Shown here one piece after another: positions 21,881 to 35,300 of a DNA stretch of 64,000 nucleotides. Below the pieces are notes generated by a model. The model saw only the letters and a program-made list of their open reading frames with translations, ran no database searches and had not been told where the DNA came from. The translations under genes were made by a program, and so were the position numbers. The DNA is taken from assembly GCA_029891345.1 (NCBI GenBank), contig CM056995.1, positions 216,260,547 to 216,324,546 of the forward strand. Direction: 5' to 3'. The first letter of the stretch is position 1, and the number at the start of each line of letters is the position of its first letter. The stretch is from Dryococelus australis (taxonomy: Eukaryota; Arthropoda; Insecta; Phasmatodea; Phasmatidae).

Positions 21881-24100
21881 TACTGGAGCCTGTATGGTTT
21901 GGGGATAACCTTAACCACTGGTTTATGTTTCATACAATCTAATCAGAATATTATCTCTATATTAACAGTTACAAAAGTAATTTTATAATGATATTTTATT
22001 GCAAGTAGTGATGTCGAAATTGTGTTTATTAATTGAGACAGCATGCAAATTAACAGAAATGAACACGGATGTTACAATTTAATTCTTATCGAAGAGAGAA
22101 CGATTAACTTCATTATTCACTGGACAAAAGAGATGTGTGCATAAATTGAAAGAAGCAAAATGAGCTCGTTTTAGCTACCGAGAGAAGGAAGATCCTCTAG
22201 TGGGTGCATACGGATTTGTGTCTTCTAGCCTGTGACTGTAAGAGACAAATCGAAATTTAATTTTTCCAATGGCGGCGGTGCGCCTGCGAGAAATGACCAC
22301 CTGTAAGCATAGGCGCATATTGGGTCGCGTGACCGGCGTTTTGCAGAGCTTGTCACGTAGCACAAAGTATCTCAGACCTATTTCACACGAACTTAGGCAC
22401 ACATTGAGACACAGGATTTTCAATCAGTGTAAATTTAGTTGGCACGATGAACGCCCATTCTGAATCGTTTTCGGTTCTAGCGTTGGTAATGCTAATTATA
22501 CTATATGTTATTCGCAGAAATAAGAAAGACTTTGGAGTAGCGATTATAAGGGAAAGAGAACTATTCGCGGAGATTTCGTATAAACATGTTAATTACCAGA
22601 TGCGAAATTTAAAAGCCATCGTCGTCTTACTTGCGACCATTATGGGGAAGTGTGTAGTACGACTGAAGTAACATAAGGTAACTCTCGCCACTTTGTACGC
22701 ACACGCAGTAGACTCACTCTTCAAACAGCATACAGGGCGCAGGTAAGTATAACGTACAGAGCATAAGGCGTATAGGCACACGCCTGTGCTTCGCCTCCAT
22801 TTCAGACTCTCAACACAAACTGTATGCACCTGCTGTCTGCATTGCGCAGTGCTACGTCGATCTACGCGTGTACATCACATTGTGGGCCCAGACTATGGCT
22901 GTGGCCGAATTCACTTCAAATGCATACTCGTGCGTACCTGTCCCCGGAAGTGACATCACCAGTGCTGTTTGAATTGAAAGTGAAATAAACAAGTATACGA
23001 GTGCGTGAAAATGCATACTTCTCGCGTACTTGCAGTAAATGTGCCGGCAATTTTAGAAGAAATTTGTGGGTTACTATTGATATGCGACATAATTATTTTA
23101 TTTAAATTTTAGTAGGGTTATCTAACTGCTTCGTAGCTTGGAATTTTGAACTAAGTAAATTATTAACGTAGGGTACTCTTTAAATAAAGGTCTAAACAAT
23201 AAATTGACACTAGGCCAATGCTCCTGATGTCTACAAACGATACGATTACACAAGCAATCAATATTGCATACTTACGTACAATCAGGCAGACAACAAAAGT
23301 TATGTAAATCAAATTGAATTATTATAAAATTTCTTATTTGTAGGAATATAAATTCATTAAATATTATCATCTGGCTAACAGATGTCACCGAAGCCAACCA
23401 GACAGCATCTCCGAATTCATCAAGTTCAGTGCTAAGGGTAAGTAAAGTATACAAGGATGCGAGTACACAACTCGGAACTCGGAAACGTCCTACGACGGGC
23501 AGGCAGTGTTGCCTTATTGGTGAACGGAAGGGTATCTCTCCAATTCTGGTGAAGGGTTACATTTAGGGGAAAGTTTTTTAGGCAAGAAATTTTTTAAGGG
23601 GAACATCGAGAGGATTAAAAAATGTTTTGGGTATATTTCATTCGTGGTGAAGGGGAAATGAGGCTTGTTATGCAGGAATTACCTACTCATAATTACATCC
23701 TATTATTACTTGAGAAGTTAAATAATATATTACAATCCTTGGCTATAACAACACGAATATTCAAAAACCAAAAGTTTATGGAAATTTTTAAGCTGTTGAT
23801 TATTACTCTTTACAGTGTAAATAATCATTTGAATATATTTAACATTTTGTGTAGACGTAATTTTACATTTTATATTATATGAGAAAATCAAATGCCATGT
23901 ACTAGACACTTTTTATAGTGGTCTTACTTTAAATGATTAAATACCCTATTTAGTCTAATTTCTGAAGTAAAGAACCGCTAATGAGATCACTTTTCTGTCT
24001 GTGTATGTGTGTGTGTGTGTCTTACCTAAAAACTTTCGAACATGAACAGAATTTCACCTTACTCGTTACACATAGTTCACTTAGTACGGCTATCAGACTT
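21881..24100. other. No gene seen; GC-richer islands at 22,150-22,470 and 22,680-23,000
   Basis: The two short islands contain GGCGGCGG and GCGCAG-type words. In-frame segments stay under 80 codons and match no family known to me. A (GT)n microsatellite sits at 24,001-24,020. Confidence 0.4.
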
Positions 24101-24109
24101 TTGTAGATT

Positions 24110-25650
24110 TAAACCACACCAGTTGCTTACTTCCAAAATGAAGGCCATTTTTATAATTTAGAAGCTATGTTATATCTCCGGAAACATTCAACACATTAAA
24201 AACAAATTTTGTATGTTGGCAGTATATCATGTAAGCATTGAGTTAAAAATGAGTTTTGTGGTTAGTACGCCATTTTGGAAGATAGCACTACATAGAAAAT
24301 AAAGCATCTACGGCATATCTCGAAAACTGCTTAACCTATTACACTTTGAATATAAGTAATACTATAAAAGGCAATGCAATCCTGTGCAATTTATTTGGAT
24401 AAGGCACGTACTTTCAAAATTGCAGCAATACAAGTTTTTAAAGTTTATGTGGTATATCTATCAAACACGTCGGCCAATTTTGACCAAACTTTGTATCATG
24501 AAAGCATCTGTTACAAGCATCATACTAACAAATAGTCACTTTTGTCATATCTGAGGAAGTGTTAGCCGATTGTTACAAAATTTGGCAAACAATTTGTACT
24601 GTGTTAGGCCGTATAAACTTAAATGTCTTAAAAGCGTCAAACACGTATTTTTAAAACTTCGACCATATAAAGATTTTAGCTTAGTATGCTAAACATGTGA
24701 AATCATGTAACCAATTTAAATGTAACTAAGTATGCTGGCAGTATTTATGACAATGATAAAGTGTGTATACACAGCCCATAGTTTGGCCGCAATTTTTTAA
24801 GATGGCAGCACATAAGAAATATACATTATCTATATCATATCTCAGGGAACAGAAACTGACATTTTCCAACTAAATTTGGCAGAGCAGCAATATGCCTACT
24901 GTGGTAGGTGAAGTAAAGTGGTATAATTTAAAATAGCAATTTACTTAGTATGCTGTATCGTCGAAATCATGTAATAAATTACATCTTAACTTTGTATGCT
25001 GGCAGTTATTTACAACTATCTAATGTGTCCACATGGTCTCTTTGTATGCTATTTTGTTAGATAGCATCACTTGATAAAATGAAATTCTAATTTTATTTCT
25101 CCGGAAAAACACTTCATTCCTATCAAATCTGGCAAACAAGTAGCACTACAGGAGGCCATGCAAAATGATATGATATGAAATGGTTGGACACTTATTTCCA
25201 AAATGGTGCCCATTTAAACAATTTTGCTTAGTATGCTCTATATATTAAACTACGAAACACATTTCATCTTAACTTTGTATGCTGCCAGTACCTGCTATAA
25301 ACATTAAATGTTTATTTACAGAGCATCATATCTCCGCCATTTTGTAAAACAGACCCGTATGAAAAATATTGATTTTTATGTTATATTTCGGGAACTAATC
25401 AACCGAATCCTACCAAGTTTGGGGAGGAAGTTGTACTTTGGTATGCCATATTAATATACATGATTCAAGTGAATTATAGACTCATATTCAGAATGACAGA
25501 TGCATTAATATTTTAGCTTAGTATTCTATACCTACGAAACTATGTAACCGATTATATCTTAACTTTTTATACTGACAGTATATATGAAACCATTAAATGA
25601 GTCAATACATAACCTCTTTCCTTCGCCATTTTGGAAGATAGCGTTTTAAG
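24110..25650 (+). repeat. ~285-bp tandem repeat array, copy 2
   Basis: Diverged CATATCTCGGGAAC words lie near 24,174, 24,314, 24,546, 24,837, 25,098 and 25,382. The first spacing is about 140 bp, as in the array at 4,790, so both arrays descend from one parent with that half unit. CCATTTTGGAAGATAGC-type and TTTGTATGCTGGCAGT-type words recur in each unit. Confidence 0.85.
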
Positions 25651-26789
25651 GTGTCCCCTTAGAGTTGGTTCTCACTTATCATTTCGCTCAATATTCATTT
25701 TATCATAAAATAGTTCATGAATTTCCCAGTTAATCTGTGCCATTTAAACTACACGGAGAAAATATCGATTTTTGAAGTGCAGATATCGTGAAGGTAACCA
25801 GGCAGAGTATTTTGTCTGCTTGGAATGTTTCGGGAACAATTTTTTGTAAAGCCACGAAATGGAGACTGTTCTTCTCTAGAAAGGCTTGATGAAAAAGTTA
25901 TGCAGTTTCTATTAATGCCATGCCGTGCCATATACATTGAGGATAAAGGGGATGTCCTGCAGACCTGGAGGGTACTGTCCACTCCTGATGACGGCTACAT
26001 CTACGATAGCGATTAGCTGGACCGATGTTGCTGTCCAATTTCCATCAATAATGGTTTGATGAGCCTTGGGCTTCGATGGCAACCAGATCTTCATGACTGT
26101 GTCTATGTTACGTCAAGTAAGGTTGACTTGCGTTTTCAAACTTCTCCAGACAGTGATTTATCAAAGTAGCTAAAACTCAGAATTCCTGATCGTTATTTGA
26201 TATAGCATTCAAAATCTCACAATCAAGAGTTTTCCTTGGTTTTCTGGACTCAATTACTAGCCGAGCGCACATATAAATTTCACTTACATGGAACATTTAA
26301 TTGAGCTGGATATTATTACACATGTTTTGTTATTATGTGATCATTTGTACTTAGGAAACATCCTTAACTCGTTTTATAGGCAGTCATAATATTCATATTA
26401 TCATTCTTTTCAAATGTTGACAGTAGACAGTATTTTGTTCTTCAATTGATTATTAATTTTAAGATGGAATGGTAGTTGTAAACTGTTGTGACGTGTAGTG
26501 CTAGAATTGTCTACTTATTAAAGTTATAAACTTCATTTCTACACATGCTTTCTTTAGGCAGAGACAATCTTAACGTTGCACTATTAAATGATTACTAGTA
26601 CAAGTTTCTGCCGTTATGATATTAGAAAGTATGATAAGGTGATAATTTTGAAGATCAATCTGTTTTTCATACTTATTCTTGAATAGAACTTCCAAGAAGA
26701 TTTCTCAAGTATACATGTGAAAAGGCGTCCATATCTCTACATCCATGAGTTATACTTTTTAAATAATTCTGTACGAAACACTACAGCGT
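25651..26789. repeat. Sequence interrupting the 285-bp array
   Basis: The repeat phrase is absent here. The left end (GTTGGTTCTCACTTATCAT, 25,672) resembles 36,250 (GTTGTTCCTCACTTATCAT) and the following ATTCATTT block. This suggests a second dispersed element inserted into the array. The short frames at 25,825-26,020 are not recognised. Confidence 0.4.
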
Positions 26790-27740
26790 AACATTCAAAA
26801 TTAAGCTTATATGCCATATCTCGGGAAACAAATATATAATCTCCTTCAAAATTTATGCGACAAAGTATAATTTTCTTCCACATAAATGTATGTCTTTAAA
26901 GCGTAGTCACATATTTAAAAAAAAACAGCCATGGCAATATTATAGATTCGTATGGCATGTGTACTCCGAACTCAATAAACTGGCATTATCTACGACGATA
27001 CTCGAATGTGCTAATACATAAACATTTTATACTAGATTTATGAAGCTCGTCACTTGAAACTAACGGAGATTTTATGCCATATATTTAGCTGATTCCCACA
27101 AAATTTACACAAAATTAGTGAAGACATGTAAATGTACATGTTTTAGAAGCGGCCAGCTTTTTCTCAAATGGAGTTAATATAAATTATTTGGGATAGTATT
27201 TTATGAAACAATTCAACAAAACTCAACACAATTTTGTATAGCAGGCTTTTTTTGCGTTATAGTGTCAGGTGAGAAGATTGATTATTTTGTATATATTTCC
27301 GGAACCATTAATCCAATACCTACAAAAATTTTGAACGCTAATAGTTCTATAGAATGTCATGTAAATTTATATAATTTAAGTGGGTCAGGCACTAATTTTT
27401 GAAATGGCATCTGTATAAATGATTTTGTTATATTTGTCATATCTATTAAATAATTTAACCAAATTCAACCAAACGTTGCATGCTAGCAGTATCTATTAGA
27501 AACTATTAGGAGTAGCATATAGAGAACTTCATTACTAGGCGATTTTGTACGACAGCACAAAATAAGAAAATATTGATTTAATGTCATATCTCGGGAACCA
27601 ATCAACCGTTTTTCACCAAATTCTTCACACAGACGGCACTACAGTAGGAAATGTAAACTTATATATTTTTAATGGCTCAGACACGAATTTTCAAAATGAC
27701 GGCCCTGTAAATATTTTAGGATATTAAATTCGATTTACCA
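26790..27740 (+). repeat. ~285-bp tandem repeat array, continuation
   Basis: CATATCTCGGGAAAC, its diverged forms and CATATCTCGGGAACCAATCA lie near 26,815, 27,073, 27,292 and 27,587 (spacings 258, 219, 295). The array resumes after the interruption at 25.65-26.79 kb. Confidence 0.8.
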
Positions 27741-27779
27741 TAAATTTAGACTGATTCATACCTAAATAATGCTCCGTAA

Positions 27780-27860
27780 TGGAGTATAATACTATGAGGA
27801 TAACCTCATACTTATGGTATGAGGTTATCTGGGTTCGAGTCCCGGTTAAGGAATTTGTGT
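27780..27860 (+). ncRNA. tRNA-like hairpin with T-arm/B-box motif
   Basis: A perfect 13-bp stem (GATAACCTCATAC at 27,799-27,811 with GTATGAGGTTATC at 27,817-27,829) closes a 5-nt loop. Immediately after it, GGGTTCGAGTCCC (27,831-27,843) is an excellent T-arm with B box GGTTCGAGTCC. No acceptor stem or D-arm can be completed, so it is not a functional tRNA. The position after the 285-bp array matches a decayed version near 6,858. It is probably a tRNA-derived module of the composite repeat. Confidence 0.5.
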
Positions 27861-28334
27861 ATTTTTAATTGTCTCGCTACTGTTGTATGTGTTTCTGGTT
27901 CCATCTCTGATTGCATTACTGTCAACGATGGGTCAAGACCTACCTACTATCTATGCTTTTAAAAACTTCGCTAAAAATTATTTGCACCCATTTAGAGGAA
28001 AATTGGCTCATTAATTAAATCAGCAACTTCTTGTTGAACATAAATGTATGATGTAACTCTACATAGCACACGTACACTTTTTTTTCTGTATTAATAAAAC
28101 TACTTTAAAAAAATGAGTGATACAATGTAATTTTTGGGATAATTCTACTTGGTACAAAACTTATTAACTGCAAACGGCGTGCATAAAATCGTAGGAATAA
28201 GCCAAAGGGTGTGATTTCTATGCGTTTAAATTATTAAATAATTTCCCAAAAAAATTGGGTGATTTCTTTTAGGAAGACATTTTGGGGAGATTTTGTATCG
28301 TATCTGTGGTGAATTTTTGTAAAGGTTATTCACG
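27861..28334. repeat. Right flank of the composite repeat, copy 2
   Basis: The part to about 28,060 matches 6,960-7,050 (TCAGCAACTTCTTGTTGAAC). The rest is AT-rich with no gene. Confidence 0.45.
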
Positions 28335-28490
28335 GTAAAGTGAGAAATTTTAAAATTAACATTGTAAAAATTTCAGTGTCTTTAACTGCATATATTATAA
28401 CGGGCACACTGACTGGCATGCTCACAGTAAAGTTGGTAATGACGGAGATAAGTAGTTCCATGTCTTAACGTTGAATTAACACACTGAGGT
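28335..28490 (+). repeat. Dispersed repeat block A, copy 2
   Basis: It begins TTCACGGTAAAGTGAG like the MITE end at 7,630, then CTGCATATAT and GTAAAGTTGGTAATGAC. It matches 2,925-3,118 in the same orientation. Confidence 0.5.
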
Positions 28491-28945
28491 CTGCACACAT
28501 TTACTGGCACTTCAGACAAATTATGAGTGAGTCACCTATATCCAATACTGCAAGAACACCGGTTCTGTTGGTGTATGTGTGAGAACTTACGATCGTCCTA
28601 TTGGTCCATACCACCGGACCCCACCCTGTACTTTATAGCGTTTATTATTGGTCGGACAACAACCAATGGAGAACCGAGCTGATATTGCTCCAATCAAATA
28701 TCCTTTATCGTCTAAAAGGATTTACAATAAATCATGTCCCTTTGAGTGGCTGTAGAAAAAATTGAAATGTTAGCAATATCGTTGTTACTGTGCTGTCGTG
28801 TTCTTGTGAGGTCATGTTGAACACTAGGTGAACAATAACTGTACTTCCATGAGAGTTTTGTTATGAACAACAAAGCAATTTCCAAATTAGGTTTGCTTGC
28901 GCTAAACTGGAACATAGTCTACAAAGTGTTAAAAGTGTTAGGTGA
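28488..28945 (+). repeat. Dispersed repeat block C, copy 2
   Basis: Inverted homologue of 3,850-4,310 (shared words listed there). Here it lies between block A and a block (29,080-29,150) that resembles 3,490-3,560, so the local order differs from copy 1. Confidence 0.75.
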
Positions 28946-29179
28946 ACATTTACAAGTACTGAAATAATTTGTTTTGCTTTCTAATTTTTCGTTTATGTAA
29001 GTATATAAAATAGAAAATTCGTAAAATTTTTACTTTCCTAATAATTTCACAATCTTCCTTGATCAACGCACGGATAGAGTGGCGAGGCCAATGGTACTGT
29101 TAATTTTAGATGCGGTGGAAGAATACTTAATGTGAATGCAAGCAGAGTGCACAGTTTACCGCCAACAGATAATAAAGCA

Positions 29180-29400
29180 ACGTGGCAACACTGCAGGCAG
29201 GTGGAAGGTTAAGCAGGTGGGAACGGCGAGCCACGCTCCATGATGTAAATCTGGGGGGGGGGGGGGGGGGGAGATCTCGGCCAAGTGCGCCATCCACACG
29301 ACCTTGGACAGGCTCCAAGGAAGGGTGGGTTTCTCTCCAGGTGGCTCTTTACGCCGCAGCCGCCTCTACGGCTGGAATCCATAGTCGAAGTCTTGTTTGA
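29180..29400. other. GC-rich patch with a 19-nt poly(G)
   Basis: Guanines run from 29,253 to 29,271 in a locally GC-rich stretch. Frames through the G run give poly-Gly or poly-Pro and are not taken as genes. Confidence 0.7.
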
Positions 29401-31500
29401 CAAAAAATCATACTTCATGAGTAATATTTTTCGTTAAGAATTACGTCATGTGTGTATGTGGTTTTTGTGTATGCGTGTATATGTAAAGAGTATTCGTGTA
29501 TGTTCAGTATTCAGGTTATTTTATGTATGTTGATTTTATATATTTCTTATAATCTTCGCTTTAAGTTTAGAGTACACATTAAGTTTTGTGTAATTGTTTT
29601 ATTTGTTTTTATTTTCGAAATATATATTTTATGTTTTATTATGCAAGGTGGTTAAGTGTAGGAGACTGTGATAATAACTTATCTTCGCCGCAAAAATAAA
29701 GACGCTTTATTATTATTATTTTAAAAATAATAATGATTATTATTATTATTTTAGCAATAAATTCATAACCAGTTTTTTATGAAGTAACTCTTATAGAAGA
29801 GTTACATCTGGATTATTGTTATTGTATATTTGCTTTCGATTCTATCTGCCAACACAATAAATTGTCAAATTTCAGTTATACTACAAAACTATGAGAGATA
29901 TTTGAAGTATATGGTTATGTTTAAAGAAATATTTATTTTCTCTTTGTTTTAGCCATTACCAACCTTTTGTTTATTTTGTTAGTGGGACGACACTATCGCG
30001 CCAATTACAACCTATAAGTTTAATATATTTACTGGAGGAAAATTTTTACTGGTTCCGGAATGCTTGGACGAGGAAATGTTGGACGACAGGGCTGAATATT
30101 AGTCACAAGTGACTGTTCAGCTAGGAATTTTATTTATTCTTTTTTAATTCGCAAATTTGTATCTGAATACCAGCCAGAATTTGAGGAAACAAGAAATGTT
30201 TCCATTAATTGAAGCAAAGAAGAGGCCTGTGTCGGGGTACTCCGCGATTCGATTAGCAGAAATTGGTCTTCCGCGAATAAGTATTCTTTTTATGAAGTGC
30301 TATGAACTTTATTCCGCACAATTTAACCCGTGAGATATTCACTAGGGAAGACTTGAAGAAAAGAATTTTCTACTGAAGCGGAACTACAAGACCGAGCTGA
30401 ATTTTGTTATGAGATTGTAACAAAATTTTCATTTTATTCAGCTACCGGCATCACGTCTCCAGCGGCTTTAATCTGCAGCCAAGTCCATTTACATCGTAAT
30501 TAAATTGCGTGCAGTTAGAGATACATTTTCCCTCTTTCAAAAGAGCTAGTTTGATGCAGTAATTGAAGGCTAGTGTCATTCCATCGCTCTTCTGCTCATT
30601 CACTAGTAATGTTTAGAGAAATTTAAACTATCACAATAATTGGTTGAACTTTATTATTTGAGGCAAGCTTTAAATGAAATTCTCTCCATGGAAGAATGTT
30701 AGCTAGATATTAGATGAATAATTATATATGTTTACTAAGAAACACACATGCTTAAATGGAATCTCGTGGTTTTGTTATTATTATGTGGAAATTTAATTTT
30801 CAATAACTAAATACATTGCAAAGGGCTGCCACTGTTATCCTCTCGCGTAGTTTTTGAAGTAATTAGATGATTGTTTTGGTAATTCAGTGCTGCTATATGC
30901 AATTTTTCACCATTTGTGCCAGCTTGTGGTGAATTTCCTGAGTGGTGTATCAACTTGTAATATGTGTAGTAAGTGTAATTAGAGTTTAAGTGTAGTTCAT
31001 AATATTATACTAGGAGCTAGCCTAGGCAAGGAAAATTCAACACGTAAATTGGAAATTCATTAAGTGGAGCCTTTTAGTTTCTGGGTATTCCAGAAGTATT
31101 ACCTGTAACAGGTAAGCTTTACTTCATGAAGTAGCAAAATAAGTATCTGTAAAATATCAATACCAACATAACATAGATAAAATTACCACACTATTTACAG
31201 CAGTCACCCTGAAGAAATACATTTTTACGTTAGTTTGTTATTTTTTTAATATTTACTGGTGTTTTGAAAAAATTTAATTGGTCTTATCGTACAGTTGAGA
31301 TTAAAATAATTGTGTGAGCAATAAAAACAAGTTTGTTTAATGTGTCATGTAATAACTTTTCGAAATTTTTTTAGCCGTGCTAAAAAAAAATCGTAAGTGA
31401 CGTGCGCACTCGACGAATATATAAATTATGTGTATGTTGTTTTAGTGATATCTCTGTTAATTTAAAACCTACGATATCTTGTGATAATATAATTCTGGGG
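29401..31500. other. No gene seen; (ATT)n near 29,705-29,755
   Basis: AT-rich. Apart from the trinucleotide microsatellite I see no repeat family and no ORF with recognisable content. Confidence 0.5.
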
Positions 31501-31529
31501 ATTTCCGTCCAGCGACAATAATCGCCATG

Positions 31530-32375
31530 GTACCGTCCAGACAACATAATCTCTGTTCCAGACATCGTATTGCAAATACGTCCAATCATAACCTAACTAG
31601 TTTTGGCATGATTTTGTTGATAGATTTTGTAATATAAATAATTCAGTGCCCTGTTTTGTGTACTGCAATTTATGTTGTAATTTCTTATTTACCGTTTTAT
31701 CAAATTCAAAGTTAAAATGTTACTAAAATATTTATTAGTTATAGATATCAGTTAACTTCATTGTAATATGTTTCATTAAAATAACTATTAAAAATACCAG
31801 TTTTTGTTAAGATTTTTCATCTACGATTGTTGTATTTGAAAACAAAAGAGTGTTTTCTTGTTGAATCGGAATGTGCGAAGTTTATACATACAAATATTTA
31901 GCGGGTTTCTTATTAAAAATCTGAACCTGCGATGGTATTACAAAATAAAATTCTTATAATTGTTATCTACTGATTGTGAAAGTGCTTGCACGCATCTCAT
32001 TTTACCGTCCAATACTATATTTGCTTCTTTCCAGCCAACATAACCTCTTTCAGTACTCGTTTGGTAAACATATTCGATCATAACCTAACTGTTTTGAGGA
32101 TATTCTTGTTGGTGTTTTTGTAATAGATATTATAGAGTAGCCCAGTTTGTCTACTAAAATTTAGGTTATGATTTTTAAACTAGTCTTTTGTCAGCATCAA
32201 AGCTAATATGTTACTAAAATATTCGTTAGATATAAAAAACAGTTCGCTTCTGTATAATGAATATTTCACCATAATGATTAATGTCGATTTTCGTAATGAG
32301 CTTTAATTTTCGTTTGTCTTTATTAGAAAACGAAAGCCTGTTTTCTTGCTGAATTTGAACGTGCGACATTTTTAT
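31530..32375. repeat. Two diverged tandem copies of a ~490-bp unit
   Basis: TCATAACCTAACT, TTTTGTAATA, AATGTTACTAAAATATT and TTTTCTTGTTGAATCGGAA/GCTGAATTTGAA occur in the same order at 31,587-31,880 and 32,079-32,360, offset by about 492 bp. It is non-coding. Confidence 0.75.
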
Positions 32376-35300
32376 CTAAAAACATTAGGTCGTTGGCTTG
32401 TTATACACCAAACGCCTAAGATTATACCACAAATAAGAAACATTCAAAATGATTTGATGCTCATACCTATGCGCCGTAAGGTACACCACATAAAAATTGT
32501 TAAAAATCGTCCCAGTACCCAAAATCCATTGTACACATAGCTTAAGGAAAAAAGTCATGTTTTTGCATCAAAGTAGGGTTTTAATTTTCCCAATTGTCGC
32601 TTGTAGATATCTCAATTATATTCCTTTTTTATCAAATATTTTACGGAAACATAATTTGTAATAAAAATATTTCGAGAAAATTTCCCCGTCGTAATGTATA
32701 TATTCAGTGCTTAAATTCACAACGAAGCAGACTTGATGAAGTTCTACTTATAGGCGTTAATAAGCAATGCTTCTTTGACTATGAATAGCCTACTTGAGAA
32801 ATAAGTACAACGTATTTAATGACTTTGAATACACGACCAGTAGTACTTAATAAAGCAGTGCTTCATGAAGCATTACTTCAAGTTATCAAAATAAGCAATA
32901 TTGTATGTGACACTATGTATTGAAAATCATTCTTAATCACGAGTATAAGTACATTCCTAGTTACGGCCTTGTTTAAATAATATGCCAATGTTTTAATGAG
33001 TGGCGTAAATGTCCGTCATACATACATGTGAATACAGAACCTGGTTTTCCATACATACGCTGTGCCGTTACTCATATCATTTTCCATACATTAGTAGTAC
33101 TCGTACGTTAAAATCCAAACCAATGCAGTCTTCGGGGGAAAAAATAATAATATTTGTACATTTTGGATGCACCACAAATCACCTGCATATAACATTTGGT
33201 TGCATTATTATCCCTGTCCCCTGCGAGTTGTTTTGCCTACCATTTACAAGTTTCTATTAGCACTTTAGACAACGTGTGGGTATTAACGGATGCGTTCTTT
33301 CTTCCCTTCTGCTATAGAAAATGGTATGCCTTCTGTTGTGCCCATGAATATAAAAGAAAGTAACAGAAATTGGGCATCGTGTAAGTACGGCTTAAACGAC
33401 TCACGCTTCGCGCGCATAATTTAGGCACCAGAAACGACTTAAATAATTTTTAAACATCGGAAGAAAAACTGTTTTGCAAATATGATACACTACATAAATC
33501 TAGTATTATACTAACATATTACAATTAACATTGTTGAGTGGTAGGGAAATGCTAGTAAAAAGGAGAAAATACCCATGATAAACGAATCGAATCTTCACTT
33601 GCTGTGTGAATTAACACTTCTTGTTATGAATATGATCGTACATGTTATCAAATATATTTCGTTAGTATAGTATAATCGTGCAAACAAAATGAGTGGTTGT
33701 TAACGAAAAAAGTATTTATTCATTCAACAAAATATGGGGCACACATAATATAACTACTTTAGGAAAAGTAAATTATAATTATATAAATACGTCACAAAGT
33801 TAACACACAAAATGCCCTTCTATCACAAATCATTACAATTAGTGCATAGTATTCGTAAATTGTTGACACTATCCATTTGTAGGCTAGGAGATGACAAAAA
33901 TTCCAGAATACACGAAAAACTTTTGACATAGTCAAGATATTTAATAATATTGCTGTTGTTCTTGGTAACAACTGTACACTATGGACAGAGAAATGTATTG
34001 ATTCGACTGCGTTTATACTCACCTGCACACCGTAATGCAGCGTAAGCTGCGACGTCTGAAGTAAAGCTGGATTAACAATAGAGATATTTAAGCATTATAT
34101 TATACGTTAAGATGTGTGCAGAAGAAACGAATGTGTGTTCTGTTTTGGTTCCCAGCGAAACCTTATCATGTCGTGTGCGTTGGTGCGATTTCCTTAAGCA
34201 TTAAAATAAGTAGCTGTATTTTATATCTTAAAAAAAATTGTTGAGGTTACAACCAATCAATACAGAGCAGTAGATGTTGTTGGCGGGAAATTGTTATTTA
34301 CAGTAATGTAAGTATAAAATAATATGACAGAGGCGTGTATGTGCACATGTTGACGTTTACATGTGTTCAAAAATAATAATCTTCTCTAATAGCTAAAGGC
34401 CGGTTTTTAAGTATAATCTGGTTGAATATGGTTGTTTCTTACGAGTGTTTTTAGGAACAAAAGTAAACATGACAGGATTGCTGCCTGTTTAAATTCACTG
34501 AAATTAAGAATTAAACCATTAATGGAAAACTGCAACTACAGAAGATGTGTTTCTGTATGACGGAGAAGCACTAGGTTTTGTATTGTAAACGTAGGCCATG
34601 TCCGAAATGGCAGATTGTGTTGACAAAATGATCATGTGACTCGATATTTTATACAAACATTGTGACATGTTTTGTAAATTGATTTCGTATCTTGTATATA
34701 GCGGATGTTAGCAAAAATACAAAATGACAAAATCACGGCCATGTTGGTTTTGATATTCCAAACACATGCGCGAATGCGTACTTAAAACTTTTTTTTAAAA
34801 CAAATAACTCTTCATAAAATACACTAGACATGTTTTAAAAAGCAAGTAAGTGTTGTGCTGTGTTTATATATTTCGCAACACATGTTATATTTTAAGTTGT
34901 TATTGGATATTATATTATTGTCTTGTTTATTAACATATTCGCAGCATTCCAGTAATGATCATAGGAATAAAAATATTACGTCCATTTTAAGCATTTAATT
35001 TAAGTAAAACATATTTTCACTCTTAATGTAAGAATGTGTTGCCGCGAGTGCTAAACAAGTGACTGTCGATAACGTCCGGATTGAAACCTGCGAAATGACA
35101 AATTACAAAATAACGAATTCGTCCTTTCGGACACGGCCTTAGTTTGACTATTAGTGATTGTCACCGAGTCATTGCATTCGACCGATGTTTAGTGCGGAAA
35201 TAGTTATATTTTGTAGTGTACGTTGTCTGAAGTAGAATATTGCCACTGTCTTTGTTATGTATAGTTCTCGTGCGTTCGGTAGCGTTAACGTTACTGATAA

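Noticed and set aside
29127-29418. Frames with poly-Pro or poly-Gly in the GC-rich patch
   Set aside because: Translation of the 19-nt G run; no conserved sequence on either side.
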